DNA of 64,000 nucleotides from Actinomadura litoris (GCF_009733595.1 NZ_WOFH01000007.1:1-64000); one strand, 5' to 3'; shown: positions 33,633 to 42,283, numbered from the stretch's first letter. Program-made: numbers and translations. Notes: generated from the letters alone by a model not told the origin.

Positions 33633-34225
33633 CGGGCGCACCCGGCGGCATGCGCGCGGGCGATCAGGCCGACGACCACGGCGACGACTTCGGGTTCCCA
33701 CCCGGCGAGCCATTCGATGATCCTGCGGTCCCAGGCGCCGAGCTCGACGCCGCCGGCCTCGCACGCGGCGAGGAGCTGGTCGCGGTTGGATTGGCCGAAC
33801 GTGCCCGGCCAGTCGATCCCCTGGGCGTAGACCTCGCGGACGGTCGCGGCGGCCTGGCACACGGTCTCAAACGGGCCGACGTCGACTCCTGCGCGCCCGG
33901 ACGAGTCCTCGCGAGGGGCCAGGCGCGCGTGCGCGGTGGCGAGCAGCTCGCCGAGCGCGCGTGCCGCGTCGGGCTCCAGGTCGAGCCCGGCCGCCGTGGG
34001 CCCCGGGGCGGTGCCATCGCCCTCCAGCTCCGTCCACCGCAGCGTCACAACGGGCCCCGCGTCCCGGCCGCCGCTCGTGGACTCGATGAACAGCAGCGCC
34101 ACGGCGAGCGGGCCGCCCGGGATGGGGACCGTCCCGACGTCGGGACGGTGGATCAGGTGGTTCGGCTTCTCGGTGTGGGTGCCGTCGCACCACGAGATGG
34201 CGCAGGGCGTCGTAGGGTCGTTCAC
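33629..34225 (-). CDS. DUF6907-like hypothetical protein
   Basis: 198 residues, GTG start with AGGAG upstream. The N-terminal CAISWCDGTHTEKPNHLIHR with Cys/His spacing resembles the DUF6907 family common in actinomycete mobile elements. The rest is mixed, no function known. Start of the leftward pair with the DUF2637 gene. Confidence 0.65.
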   Translation of the reverse strand: MNDPTTPCAISWCDGTHTEKPNHLIHRPDVGTVPIPGGPLAVALLFIESTSGGRDAGPVVTLRWTELEGDGTAPGPTAAGLDLEPDAARALGELLATAHARLAPREDSSGRAGVDVGPFETVCQAAATVREVYAQGIDWPGTFGQSNRDQLLAACEAGGVELGAWDRRIIEWLAGWEPEVVAVVVGLIARAHAAGCAR

Positions 34226-34290
34226 GATCCGGGCTCCTCCGGGTCAAGGCCCCGGCCGGTGCTTCCATCACCGCGTCCGGGGCCGCCCCG

Positions 34291-34378
34291 CCTCACATCC
34301 GTCTCACACACGTCTCACGGACTGGAAAGACGGGAGTGGACCAGGGCGTCTGAACTGGACTTTTCCCGGACCCTGACC
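34291..34378. repeat. Probable integrase arm-type sites, right end
   Basis: CCTCACA (34291-34297), GTCTCACA (34301-34308), GTCTCACG (34312-34319), AACTGGAC (34353-34360) and GGACCCTGACC (34368-34378). The last two are inverted relative to GGTCAGGGTCCAGT near attL. The region 34226-34422 has no gene. Confidence 0.5.
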
Positions 34379-34422
34379 CGCGCCACGGCCTGTATGGACG
34401 GGGATGGACTCTTTGTACCCCT

Positions 34423-34466
34423 CTGGGGGTCAAGGGGTCGTGGGTTCAAATCCCGCCGTCCCGACA
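34423..34466 (+). repeat. attR core: 44-bp direct repeat copy 2
   Basis: Exact copy of 19692-19735, the 3' part of tRNA-Pro from the anticodon loop onward. It lacks the tRNA 5' half and is not a tRNA gene. Marks the right boundary of the element. Confidence 0.93.
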
Positions 34467-34631
34467 CAGGTCAGGGCCTATTCAGGGCCCTGATGCGAAG
34501 GGTAGAACTACCACTCCGCGGGAAACTCGTGGGATGATCTTGAAATCATCTCTCTGCCTCGGCGCGCAGCAGCGCGTCGAGGACGTTCACGGGTGAGCGA
34601 GGGCACATACGCAGCCGAGTGCCTAGGGCTT

Positions 34632-34875
34632 TCATGCCACTGGTCGTTCAGCTCCTCTAAGCCTGTCTCTGATCTTTCGGGTGACATGGGTGTATCGGCT
34701 CCGCATCGAGCCGTCCTCATGCCCCATACGTTGGTCGATCGACTTCTGTTGAACACCGGCCTCTTCAAGCATGTGGGAATGGCGCAGGCCGTGCGGCGTC
34801 AAGCCCGCAGCGATCGGCGTCCAGCACATCTCGGCGGGCCACTGGGAGTTACGTCCTCTGACAGGGAGCCTGGCC
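34632..34875 (-). pseudogene. C-terminal fragment of a second tyrosine integrase
   Basis: About 80 codons encode GLTPHGLRHSHMLEEAGVQQ, then the RMGH box and SRYTHVTRKIRDRLRG, which are the HxxR, GH and Tyr motifs of a tyrosine recombinase. The frame has no catalytic N-terminal half and no plausible start. It lies just outside attR and is probably what is left of an older element in the same tRNA. Confidence 0.75.
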
Positions 34876-35013
34876 ACGGCTCTCCGAGAAGCGGTACCGG
34901 CCGGGCAGGCTGCGGCGCCTTTCCTTGGGGTACCAGCCCGACGCCGCAGGGTGGAACACCCACGTCGCGAACCCTGATCGGCGCCAGTGCGGCGCGCCCC
35001 GACCTGGTGGCCG

Positions 35014-35164
35014 GCGCCGCCGTCGAAGGCGCGTACCCCATCGCCAGGATCGCCTCCTCCACACGCTCTCGCGCCCCCGTGGCCACACGGTCGGGATGGC
35101 GGAGGACATGAGAGACCGTTCCGACGCTCACCTTCGCACGCTTGGCCACATCCGCCATGGTCAC
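35014..35164 (-). pseudogene. N-terminal fragment of a LacI-family regulator
   Basis: The first 50 codons encode MTMADVAKRAKVSVGTVSHV followed by LRHPDRVATGARERVEEAI, a textbook LacI DNA-binding domain and hinge. The frame then loses similarity and the sugar-binding domain is absent. It runs toward the integrase fragment, so a deletion seems to have joined two broken genes. Between them (34876-35013) nothing is recognised. Confidence 0.7.
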
Positions 35165-35190
35165 GGCCCCGTCCCATCCAACCGCGAGCT

Positions 35191-35493
35191 TCAGCCCACC
35201 GCGTCACACTGATCAGCACAGGCCCTGGCTACCAGGGCGGCCACCTCATCTTCTCTGAACCAAGAGACGTCAGGGTCGCTGGCAGGCTCTGAAACGGTCA
35301 GGGCAGAGGTGTAGTGGTTCTCGGTGTCAAGCTCTCGAAGGAGCGGCCCGACGAGGCGGTGGGTGATGGCGCCGGATGCTTGGTTGAGTTCGGCCCAGGC
35401 GAGGGCTGTGCTGGAGCTGTAGGCATCACGGAGGATCTGTGACGGCTGCCGCTGGACGCAGACAGAATCACTGCGGGCCCGCTCGGTGTTTTG
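35191..35493 (-). pseudogene. Start-less coding-like remnant
   Basis: An open frame of 100 codons without ATG or GTG, in the same frame as and directly after the stop of the small membrane protein gene. The composition is protein-like (LRDAYSSSTALAWAELNQAS; HRLVGPLLRELDTENHYTSA). Either a degraded gene or 3' part of a longer ancestral gene. No family recognised. Confidence 0.3.
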
Positions 35494-35760
35494 TCAGCGG
35501 CGGCCGACCGCGAGGAGGAACGCGGCGGCCGCCGCGACGGGAGCGACGATCACCGCCCAAGCCGCCTGATCGGGCAGGGGCGCGGTGTCGGCGAGGGTGA
35601 AGAGTGTCACGGTGGCGGTGACCGGGAGCGTCCAGGCGAGGAGCGGGGCGTGCTGGCGCAGCCAGGCGCGGCGGTCGGCGGGGGCGGTCGCGCGCAGCTC
35701 GCCGGCCAGCAGGGCAACGACCACGACGTAGGCCGACACGATCAGCAGCAGCGTGGTCAT
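35494..35760 (-). CDS. Small two- to three-helix membrane protein
   Basis: 88 residues with hydrophobic segments at about 3-22, 40-60 and 66-84. Its ATG overlaps the DUF58 stop by four bases, so it is the last gene of the MoxR operon. Family unknown; short membrane proteins often accompany this operon type. Confidence 0.7.
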   Translation of the reverse strand: MTTLLLIVSAYVVVVALLAGELRATAPADRRAWLRQHAPLLAWTLPVTATVTLFTLADTAPLPDQAAWAVIVAPVAAAAAFLLAVGRR

Positions 35761-36977
35761 GGGCGCACCCCGGTTCGCAGGGTGTCGGGCCCGGTCCAGG
35801 GGACGACGGGGATACCGAGGTCGGTCATCCTGCGCACGAGGCCCGCCCGTTCCAGCCGCCAGAGCCGCAGCGCCAGGTCGTCGGCGGGCCGCGGGGGCTC
35901 CTCGCGGAGGACGTCCACGACGACGGTCTCGAAGCCGCGTTCCCGCAGGCTGCGGATCACCTCGACCGCGTCGTGGTCGAGCAGCGGCGAGAACACCAGG
36001 ACGAGGGCGCCGGGCGGCAGCGCGGGTGGCGGGATGCGGGTGACGTGCGGCCGCCGGTAGCCGGGCTCGCGCCAGGCGTCGAGTACGGCTTCGGCGATCC
36101 GGTAGAAGTGGCGTTCGCCCAGGTCGGGACGCAGCCAGCGGATGCGGTCGCCGAGGACGACGATACCGACCCGGTCCGCGCGGCGCAGCTGGGCCCGGAT
36201 CACGGCGGCGGCGCCGCGCACGGCCCGGTCGAGCGTGGTGTCGCCGGGGTCCCCAGCCTCGGAGAGCGTGTCGAGAAGGACGACCACGTCGGCGGCCCGT
36301 TCCGCCGACTGCTGGTTCACGTGCAGCTCACCGCGCCGGGAGCTGACCGCCCAGTTGACGCGGCGTGGCCGGTCGCCCGGGACGTAGGGCCGGATTCCGG
36401 TGAACTCGACGCCTTCGGCGGCCACGCGGCTGGTGTGGTCGCCGAGGCGAGCGAGCAGGTCGGCCGGGCGGACACCGGCCCGGGACGGCTTGGGGACGGG
36501 GAAGACACCGAGCTCCCCGGCGGGGAACGACAGCCTCGCGCGGCGGGTGCGTCCAGCGTCCAGGCAGGTGATCTCGATGGTGCCGACGGGGCGGCGGCCC
36601 CAGCGGTCGACGGCCAGTGTCCAGGTCGCCTCGGCCCATGAGCCTTCGGTCACGGTGACCGTGGCCCGGCTGAGGAGCTTGACCGAGCCGGGCACGAAGG
36701 TGAGGGCGAACTGGTCGAGCCGGTCGACGGCGCGGACGACCAGGTGCAGCTCCACGGTCTCGCCCTCGAAGCACCGTTCGGTGCTGAGCCTCCACTCCGC
36801 GTCGAGCGTGGACACCGTCGGAGGGCGGGCGGCGGCCAGCATCACCAGCGGAGGAACGGCGACGATCAGGGCCGCGCCCTCCAGCGTGACCAAGGCCACG
36901 GCGAGCGCGACGAGCGCGACCGCCGCTAGCCGGACGGCGTGCGGCGAGGCGCGCCAGTCCAGGTCGTGCCGGTTCAC
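35757..36977 (-). CDS. DUF58-domain membrane protein
   Basis: 406 residues: two N-terminal TM helices (about 12-50) and a C-terminal DUF58/von Willebrand-type domain with GDRPRRVNWAVSSRRGELHV and VVVLLDTLSEAGD. DUF58 proteins partner with MoxR AAA ATPases in assembly or activation of surface complexes. Coupled to the moxR gene by a four-base overlap. Confidence 0.9.
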   Translation of the reverse strand: MNRHDLDWRASPHAVRLAAVALVALAVALVTLEGAALIVAVPPLVMLAAARPPTVSTLDAEWRLSTERCFEGETVELHLVVRAVDRLDQFALTFVPGSVKLLSRATVTVTEGSWAEATWTLAVDRWGRRPVGTIEITCLDAGRTRRARLSFPAGELGVFPVPKPSRAGVRPADLLARLGDHTSRVAAEGVEFTGIRPYVPGDRPRRVNWAVSSRRGELHVNQQSAERAADVVVLLDTLSEAGDPGDTTLDRAVRGAAAVIRAQLRRADRVGIVVLGDRIRWLRPDLGERHFYRIAEAVLDAWREPGYRRPHVTRIPPPALPPGALVLVFSPLLDHDAVEVIRSLRERGFETVVVDVLREEPPRPADDLALRLWRLERAGLVRRMTDLGIPVVPWTGPDTLRTGVRP

Positions 36978-37939
36978 CGGACGGTCTCGGCGCGCGGCGC
37001 GGGCACCTCGCCGAGGATCTCGGCGAGGAGGTCGTCACCCGTCACGCGGCGGACCCACAGCTCGGGTCGCACGCTGACGCGGTGCGCGAGCGCGGCACCG
37101 GCGATGCCCTTCACGTCCTCCGGAACGACGAAGTCGCGGCCGGCGAGGAGCGCGCGTGCGCGGGCCAGCCCGACCAGGCCGAGGCCGCCGCGCGGGCTGG
37201 CGCCGACCAGCACCTGCGGGTGGTCGCGGGTCGCGGCGAGCAGCCGGACGACGTAGCCGAGCAGATCGTCCTCCACCTCGACGAGTTCGAGGGCGGCGCG
37301 CATCGCGAGGACCTCGGCCGCGTCCACCGCGGGTTCGAGCCGAGGGGGCAGCCCGCCTCCGGTGAGGCGGCGGCGCAGGAGGTCGGTCTCGTCCTCGGGC
37401 GGCAGGTAGCCAACGCGAACGCGCAGCAGGAACCGGTCGAGCTGGGCCTCCGGCAGCGGGTAGGTGCCCTCGTACTCGATCGGGTTGTCGGTGGCGAGGA
37501 CGACGAACGGGCTGGGCAGCGGGTGCGTCACCCCGTCGATGCTCACCTGGCCTTCGGCCATCGCCTCCAGCAGGGCCGCCTGGGTCTTCGGCGGAGTGCG
37601 GTTGATCTCGTCGGCGAGCAGGACGTTGGTGAAGACCGGCCCGGGCCGGAACGCGAAGTCACTGGTGCGCGGGTCGTAGACGGGCGCACCCGTCACGTCC
37701 GCCGGGAGCAGGTCGGGGGTGAACTGGATCCGGGTGAAGCCGAGCCCGAGGACCGTCGCGAACGAGCGGGCGACCAGCGTCTTGCCGAGCCCGGGGAGGT
37801 CTTCGATGAGGACGTGCCCGCCCGCGAGGATCCCGCAGAGGATCTGCTCCAGCACGGGACGTTTGCCGACGACGGCGCGCTCCACCTCCTCCAGGATCAG
37901 CCGCGCCTTCTCCCCTGCCTGTAACGGGTTCATGGTCAT
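36974..37939 (-). CDS. MoxR-family AAA+ ATPase
   Basis: 321 residues. Walker A variant DLPGLGKTLVARS at about residues 38-50, Walker B LLADEINRTPPKTQAALLEAM, sensor 1 ATDNPIEYEGTYPLPEAQLDRF, and a C-terminal lid. MoxR ATPases act as chaperones for metal insertion or complex maturation together with DUF58 proteins. Flanked by overlapping genes on both sides (ATGA-type), giving a five-gene operon. Confidence 0.94.
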   Translation of the reverse strand: MTMNPLQAGEKARLILEEVERAVVGKRPVLEQILCGILAGGHVLIEDLPGLGKTLVARSFATVLGLGFTRIQFTPDLLPADVTGAPVYDPRTSDFAFRPGPVFTNVLLADEINRTPPKTQAALLEAMAEGQVSIDGVTHPLPSPFVVLATDNPIEYEGTYPLPEAQLDRFLLRVRVGYLPPEDETDLLRRRLTGGGLPPRLEPAVDAAEVLAMRAALELVEVEDDLLGYVVRLLAATRDHPQVLVGASPRGGLGLVGLARARALLAGRDFVVPEDVKGIAGAALAHRVSVRPELWVRRVTGDDLLAEILGEVPAPRAETVR

Positions 37940-38397
37940 ACCTCCTCAAGCCGTTCCACGAGACGGCGCAGCACGGCGTCACCGGTGCGGGCACCCGTGC
38001 CGGCGGGGTCGAAGTAGGGCCACAGTTCGGGGCCCACGAGGTCGCGGGCGAGGTCGGGACGCGCGGCCATGTCGACGCCGTGCCGTTCGAGCAGCCGCTC
38101 GGCGAGCAGCCGCGCCAGCAGCGGGCGCACGACCCGGTCGTAGTGCGTCCCGGAGGTGTTCGCCCAGCCGAGGGACGTCTCGATCTTCCGGTAGGTGACG
38201 AACGGGGCGAGTGGGTCCGGCTCGGGCGCGGCGTACCCGCCATCGGATCGGGGAGTGCGCGGAGTCGCCGGCAAGGCCGCGGCCATCACGACGACCGCGA
38301 GCCCCGTGGCCGCCGCGACCGCGCCCTCCGCGCGCCCCGCGACCGCGCCGACCCCGACCGCCACCGCGCCGAGCACGGCGATGTTCCTCCAGGTCAC
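37936..38397 (-). CDS. Membrane protein of the MoxR operon
   Basis: 153 residues from GTG 38397 (GTGA overlap with the upstream stop). Two adjoining hydrophobic segments (about 5-45) and a cytoplasmic helical part. No named family seen; position between DUF4129 and moxR is conserved in actinomycetes. Confidence 0.75.
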   Translation of the reverse strand: MTWRNIAVLGAVAVGVGAVAGRAEGAVAAATGLAVVVMAAALPATPRTPRSDGGYAAPEPDPLAPFVTYRKIETSLGWANTSGTHYDRVVRPLLARLLAERLLERHGVDMAARPDLARDLVGPELWPYFDPAGTGARTGDAVLRRLVERLEEV

Positions 38398-39296
38398 GGC
38401 ACCTCCCCGAGGACACCGCCCAGATCGTCGCGGACGGCGGCAAGGGCGTCCCGCGCCCGCCGCACGTCGTCGTCGGTGACGGTGTGGCGGCTGAAGCGGG
38501 CCCGCCGGAACAGCTCGGTCAAAGCCTCGGCGTTCTCGCCGCGGATGAGGCCCCGGGCGGCGGCCCTGCCGAGCACCTCGGCCGGACTGTCGGACGGTCT
38601 GGGCCCGGCCCCGCACCGGGCGAGAGCCTGTTCCATCGCCGCGTAGCACGCGATCACGGCTTCGCGGGGCGCGTCACCGGTGCTCAGCGCGTATCCGGCC
38701 GCTTCGACGGCCGTGCGCAAGGCGGCCGAACGGGGTTCATCGCCGAACGGTTCCGCGACACGCGCCGACCGACGGCGATAGCCGAGCGCGGCGACCGCGC
38801 CCACGGCGATGACGGCGGCTCCCAGCAGCAGGACACCGATGGGAACCGTGCCCCTTCCCGCCCGGTGATACGGTCTGGGCGTCTCGAAGACTGCGGGACT
38901 GGTGCGGGTGGGCACCGGCTCTTCTTCGCAGTGCGTCCCGACCGGCTCGCACTCGGCCGACGGTGACAGGGACGGAGCGGAGACCATCACCACGACGGCG
39001 AGCACACCGAACGCCGCCGTGGAGAAGGCGAGAGCGGCAACTCGGGACCGACTCGTCCTCGCCAAGAACAGATAGGCGACGACCCAGCACGCGACCACGA
39101 GGGCGAGCACACCGGCGACGATCCCCGCGGACCGGTCACCGGGGCCGGGTAAACGGTGGTCCCGACGCAGCGCGAGGGCGAGTCCCGTCAGGGCGAGGAG
39201 AGCACCGACCGCCGCCAGGCGCCGCATGTACGGCGCCACGATCACCCCCGCCGGCGTGGTGACACCGCGCCTGGCCGTCCGGGATTTCAGGACCAT
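38394..39296 (-). CDS. DUF4129-domain membrane protein
   Basis: 300 residues if begun at ATG 39296; starts at 39341 or at the ATG before RRLAAVGALLALTG (39228) are also possible and no ribosome binding site decides. Three to four TM helices (about 25-45, 52-75, 85-105, 155-180). The C-terminal EAVIACYAAMEQALARCG and FRRARFSRHTV are the DUF4129 hallmark. First gene of the operon. Confidence 0.82.
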   Translation of the reverse strand: MVLKSRTARRGVTTPAGVIVAPYMRRLAAVGALLALTGLALALRRDHRLPGPGDRSAGIVAGVLALVVACWVVAYLFLARTSRSRVAALAFSTAAFGVLAVVVMVSAPSLSPSAECEPVGTHCEEEPVPTRTSPAVFETPRPYHRAGRGTVPIGVLLLGAAVIAVGAVAALGYRRRSARVAEPFGDEPRSAALRTAVEAAGYALSTGDAPREAVIACYAAMEQALARCGAGPRPSDSPAEVLGRAAARGLIRGENAEALTELFRRARFSRHTVTDDDVRRARDALAAVRDDLGGVLGEVP

Positions 39297-39573
39297 GTTC
39301 GGAAGCCTAAAGACCTTCCATCGGGAGGGGTCCCAAAACAAGCCGCGGCTGATGCCTCACCAGGTCCCAAGTGGTGAGGGGCGGCAGGTGGTGGCGGACG
39401 GCGCGGCCTTCGTCGGTCACGGCAGCCGCACCCAGCGCCCCGGATGCGCCGAACGTTCGGCCGGGCGCGGCGCGAGCCGGGACCGGCCAACCGCAACTGC
39501 CCCGGATCAACATCCATGGGCCCCCACCGCACGCCCGGCCCTACAGCGATACCGGCACTGGCGCCGACGGCTA
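39297..39573. other. Intergenic stretch without gene
   Basis: About 280 bases upstream of the DUF4129 operon. It contains only a short hairpin, CCTCACCA (39355-39362) with TGGTGAGG (39372-39379). The operon promoter must be in its left part, but no convincing hexamers are seen. Confidence 0.4.
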
Positions 39574-39680
39574 GGGCGTGTTTCTTGGATCGGCTGATGG
39601 TGGGCGTTGGTCGGGTCGCTGTGGGGTGATGGGGCGTGGTGACTTGACCGATGCGCAGTGGGAGCGGCGATGGCCGCCGG
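39574..39680 (+). mobile_element. Remnant of an IS5-family insertion sequence end
   Basis: Starts with CTAGGGCGTGTTTCTT, nearly the terminal repeat of the IS at 45418-46454, followed by the first codons of an IS5-type transposase (MGRGDLTDAQWERR). The transposase frame ends after about 18 codons and joins foreign sequence, so only one IS end is left. Confidence 0.65.
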
Positions 39681-40331
39681 AGAGCCGGCGGCACCTGGTC
39701 GCGTGGGCGCTGATCCTGCTGCACACGCTGGAACGCGACGGCACGTTCACCTCCCGCTACAGCGAAGGAGGCTCCATCGGCGACACCGACAACGACCTGG
39801 CGAGCCTGCGCGGGATCATCGTCGCCCTGGACCGCGATGTCCTGCCCCGCCTGCACGGCATCCGGGAGGCGGCCGTGCGCGCCCACCAGGACCGCGGAGG
39901 CTCCTACGGGCAGCTCGCCGCCGCCATGAACATCGCCCGTTCCACCGCCCCGACCCGCGCCGACACCCTGGCCGCCGCCCAGCCCTCCCCGCACGAGCGG
40001 TGGGCCCGCGGCCTGGGGCCGCTCGTGCGGCCGTCCTCCCCCGTCCCGGCGGGACCGGCGGGCCCGCCCGGTTTTCACCATGGCGACCTTCTCCGCGACC
40101 GCCATGTTCCGCGGGGCGACCTTCAACGGGGACGTTGTGTTCGACGCGGCGACCTTCCCCGGGCCAGCCGGGGTCGACGCGGCGAGGTTCGAAGCTGAGC
40201 CCGAGATGACGTGTGCCACCGTCGCGGAAGCCACCGGCGAGCATGTGCCGCCGCCGGGCTGGCGGATCGAGCCGACCGAAGGGGGCGCGGGCCGCTTCGA
40301 TCGAACTCCCGCGCCCGCGAACGGCTCCTGA
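39680..40331 (+). pseudogene. Fused remnants: HTH-like segment and pentapeptide-repeat tail
   Basis: From 39680 to about 40060 the frame of the IS fragment continues as LVAWALILLHTLERDGTFTS and later GGSYGQLAAAMNIARSTAPT, a helix-turn-helix-like region. From 40080 another frame gives the end of a pentapeptide-repeat protein (ATFSATAMFRGATFNGDVVF, ending PPPGWRIEP). A frameshift separates the two. Read as decayed gene pieces, not one protein. Confidence 0.5.
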
Positions 40332-40825
40332 GCACTACTCTCAACCCGCCTTAGAAACGATCGGATCTGAGACAGCGGCGGGCTGCCGGCCGGGCCAGTT
40401 GTCGGTGCAGGTCGAGTTGTCTCAAAAGCCGTGTTCTCACGCCGGGGGCGGCCCTTCTACTGATCCGCGCGGAGTGCGCATGGGGCGTACGTGGCGGGGG
40501 ACTGCTCCACGTTCGAGGCGCCCGGCAAGCACGGGACGGGTGTCCTTGCCAGGCGGGACAGCGGCCCTCTGGTGTTCATGCCGGGATGGCGAGAATCCTG
40601 GGATTATCGCTCACGGTAGGCGAATGATCCGTTCTGGTAATGGGCGCGGGCTTCGGCGACGCCCGGCAGGGGATCGACGGATCGAGCCGCGCGCGCCGCC
40701 CGGGAGCGCGGGCCGCCGCCCTCTGCGCACCGTCGCAAGGGGCGGGTGGCCACGCGCAGGTGTCGTACCACGTCACGTCGGCCGTCGAGGGACCGTCGGG
40801 GCACGGCGCCGGAAGGGACACCCCC
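40332..40825. other. 494-bp stretch without recognisable gene
   Basis: No frame with codon bias or homology-like motif is seen. Presumably the upstream region of the IPT/PxKF gene. The last 15 bases hold the AAGGGACACCCCC context that also precedes the next secreted-protein gene. Confidence 0.4.
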
Positions 40826-41590
40826 ATGTCACTGTCCACCAGCGCCCCGGCGTGCCGCCGCGGACTCCGCAGCCGGTTAATCGTCCTGATCGCCTCGCTC
40901 GCCCTGGGCGCGGCGGGCCTGCTGGCCCTAGCAGGTCCGGCCCACGCCGACTGCGGCCCCTGGGGCGTCACCGCCGTCAACCCCACCTCCGGACCACCGG
41001 CGGGCGGCACCGCGGTCACCATCACCGGCCACGACTTCACCTGCTCGTTCATCGGTGCCCAGATCGACTACGTGGAGTTCGGCGGCACCCCCGCGACGTC
41101 CTTCAGCGTCGACAGCGACACCCAGATCACCGCGACCGCTCCCGCCCACGCCGCCGGCACCGTCGACGTCCGGGTCAGGAACGGAACGGGCCCGCTCAGC
41201 CCCATCACCACCGCCGACCAGTACACCTACACCAACCCCGGCCCCGCCTACACCTTCACCGGGTTCTTCGCCCCCGTCGACAACCCGCCTGTGGTCAACA
41301 CCGTCAACGCCGGACGCAGCATCCCGGTCAAGTTCTCCTTGGACGGCGACCAGGGACTGGACGTCCTGGCCTCCGACTCCCCCTACTCGCAGGCCACCGC
41401 CTGCGGCACCGGCACCCAGGACCCCGTCGAGACCACCACCGACTCCAACTCCGGACTCACCTACAACCTGGCCACCGGCCGTTACACCTACGTGTGGAAG
41501 ACCGACAAGGCGTGGGAGGGCACCTGCCGCACCTTCCACCTCAAACTGGCCGACGGCACCGACCACACCGCCCTCTTCCAGTTCAGCTGA
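40826..41590 (+). CDS. Secreted IPT/TIG and PxKF-domain protein
   Basis: 254 residues. Signal peptide at 1-40 (RSRLIVLIASLALGAAGLLA, cut after AHA). Residues about 45-130 form an IPT/TIG beta-sandwich (GVTAVNPTSGPPAGGTAVTI). Residues about 140-254 match the PxKF module (NAGRSIPVKFSLDGDQGLDV...TCRTFHLKLADGT). Both are extracellular immunoglobulin-like folds used for surface display or binding. Has an AAGGGA ribosome binding site. Ends at a strong hairpin. Confidence 0.88.
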   Translation: MSLSTSAPACRRGLRSRLIVLIASLALGAAGLLALAGPAHADCGPWGVTAVNPTSGPPAGGTAVTITGHDFTCSFIGAQIDYVEFGGTPATSFSVDSDTQITATAPAHAAGTVDVRVRNGTGPLSPITTADQYTYTNPGPAYTFTGFFAPVDNPPVVNTVNAGRSIPVKFSLDGDQGLDVLASDSPYSQATACGTGTQDPVETTTDSNSGLTYNLATGRYTYVWKTDKAWEGTCRTFHLKLADGTDHTALFQFS

Positions 41591-41601
41591 CCACCACCCC
41601 C

Positions 41602-41639
41602 GGTGACGGCCCCGGCGCACCCCACCCGGGGCCGTCACC
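41602..41639 (+). terminator. Terminator after the IPT/PxKF gene
   Basis: Perfect 14-bp stem (41602-41615 with 41626-41639) and 10-base loop, eleven bases after the stop. Confidence 0.8.
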
Positions 41640-41704
41640 ACCACCGGGAACACCACCACTCCATCCTGGCCGGGCCTGCGCCCACACGCGAAAGGGACAC
41701 CCCG

Positions 41705-42283
41705 ATGAACACCAGCCGCACCACCACCCCGCACCCCCCGCAGGCGGGCCGGCGAGCCCGCAGGGCCGCCGCCCCGGCCGCCCTGCTCCTGACGGCCGCG
41801 CTCACCGCCCTGCTCCCCATCCAGCCCGCCGACGCCGACGTCGACACCCTCACCTGCACCGGCACCAGCCACCTGGCCTACAGCCCCGGCCTGACCTTCA
41901 CCCCCCAGACCACCACCATCACCGAGACCGACACCTACACCTCCTGCGCCTCCAGCGACCCCACCCTGACCAGCGGGCACATCTCCGGTTCCTTCCCCGT
42001 CGCCGGACTGTCCTGCGCCACCCTCGCCGCCGGACCCGACCGCTACCCCGTCATCTGGAACAACGGCCAGACCTCCACCATCGCCTTCGCCCAGACCGAG
42101 GCCACCATCGTCGCCGGGGTCCAGCAGTACGTCGGCACCGGCACCGTCATCTCCGGCGAGTTCAACGGCGCCACCGCCGTCTTCACCTGGGCCTACCTGC
42201 CACCCAGCCCCCTCAACTGCCTCGCCCCCGGCGGCCTCACCAGCCAAGACGGCACCGTCACCGCCGTCATCACCGGCCTGTGA
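41705..42283 (+). CDS. Secreted protein of unknown family
   Basis: 192 residues. Basic N-terminus, hydrophobic signal (APAALLLTAALTALLPIQPA) with likely cleavage after ADA, then a mature Thr-rich beta-type domain (LTCTGTSHLAYSPGLTFTPQ) with five Cys, likely disulfide-bonded. The start context AAAGGGACACCCCGATG is nearly the same as that of the IPT/PxKF gene, suggesting paired expression level or shared origin. Function unknown. Confidence 0.82.
   Translation: MNTSRTTTPHPPQAGRRARRAAAPAALLLTAALTALLPIQPADADVDTLTCTGTSHLAYSPGLTFTPQTTTITETDTYTSCASSDPTLTSGHISGSFPVAGLSCATLAAGPDRYPVIWNNGQTSTIAFAQTEATIVAGVQQYVGTGTVISGEFNGATAVFTWAYLPPSPLNCLAPGGLTSQDGTVTAVITGL

Larger units (their letters stand above)
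19692..34466. mobile_element. 14.7-kb integrative element in tRNA-Pro, phage/satellite-like
   Basis: Bounded by an identical 44-bp direct repeat (19692-19735 and 34423-34466). It carries a tyrosine integrase at the left end, an excisionase-like HTH gene, a helicase/replication gene, a terminase-small-like HTH protein, a lone tail tape measure gene and an HTH regulator. There is no large terminase, portal, capsid, lysis, FtsK-type or relaxase gene. Unit length is 14,731 bases. Precise ends, intact integrase and coupled genes suggest it may still be mobile, though a decayed prophage is the alternative. Confidence 0.88.

Noticed and set aside
21015..34225. Anti-phage defence system in the element
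   Set aside because: Checked the small genes for nuclease, TIR, NTPase, toxin-antitoxin or reverse transcriptase motifs; none seen beyond HTH, RHH, SWIM and membrane proteins.
34423..34466. Second tRNA-Pro gene at the right end of the element
   Set aside because: Only the 3' 42 tRNA bases are present; no acceptor 5' strand or D arm upstream. It is the attR repeat.
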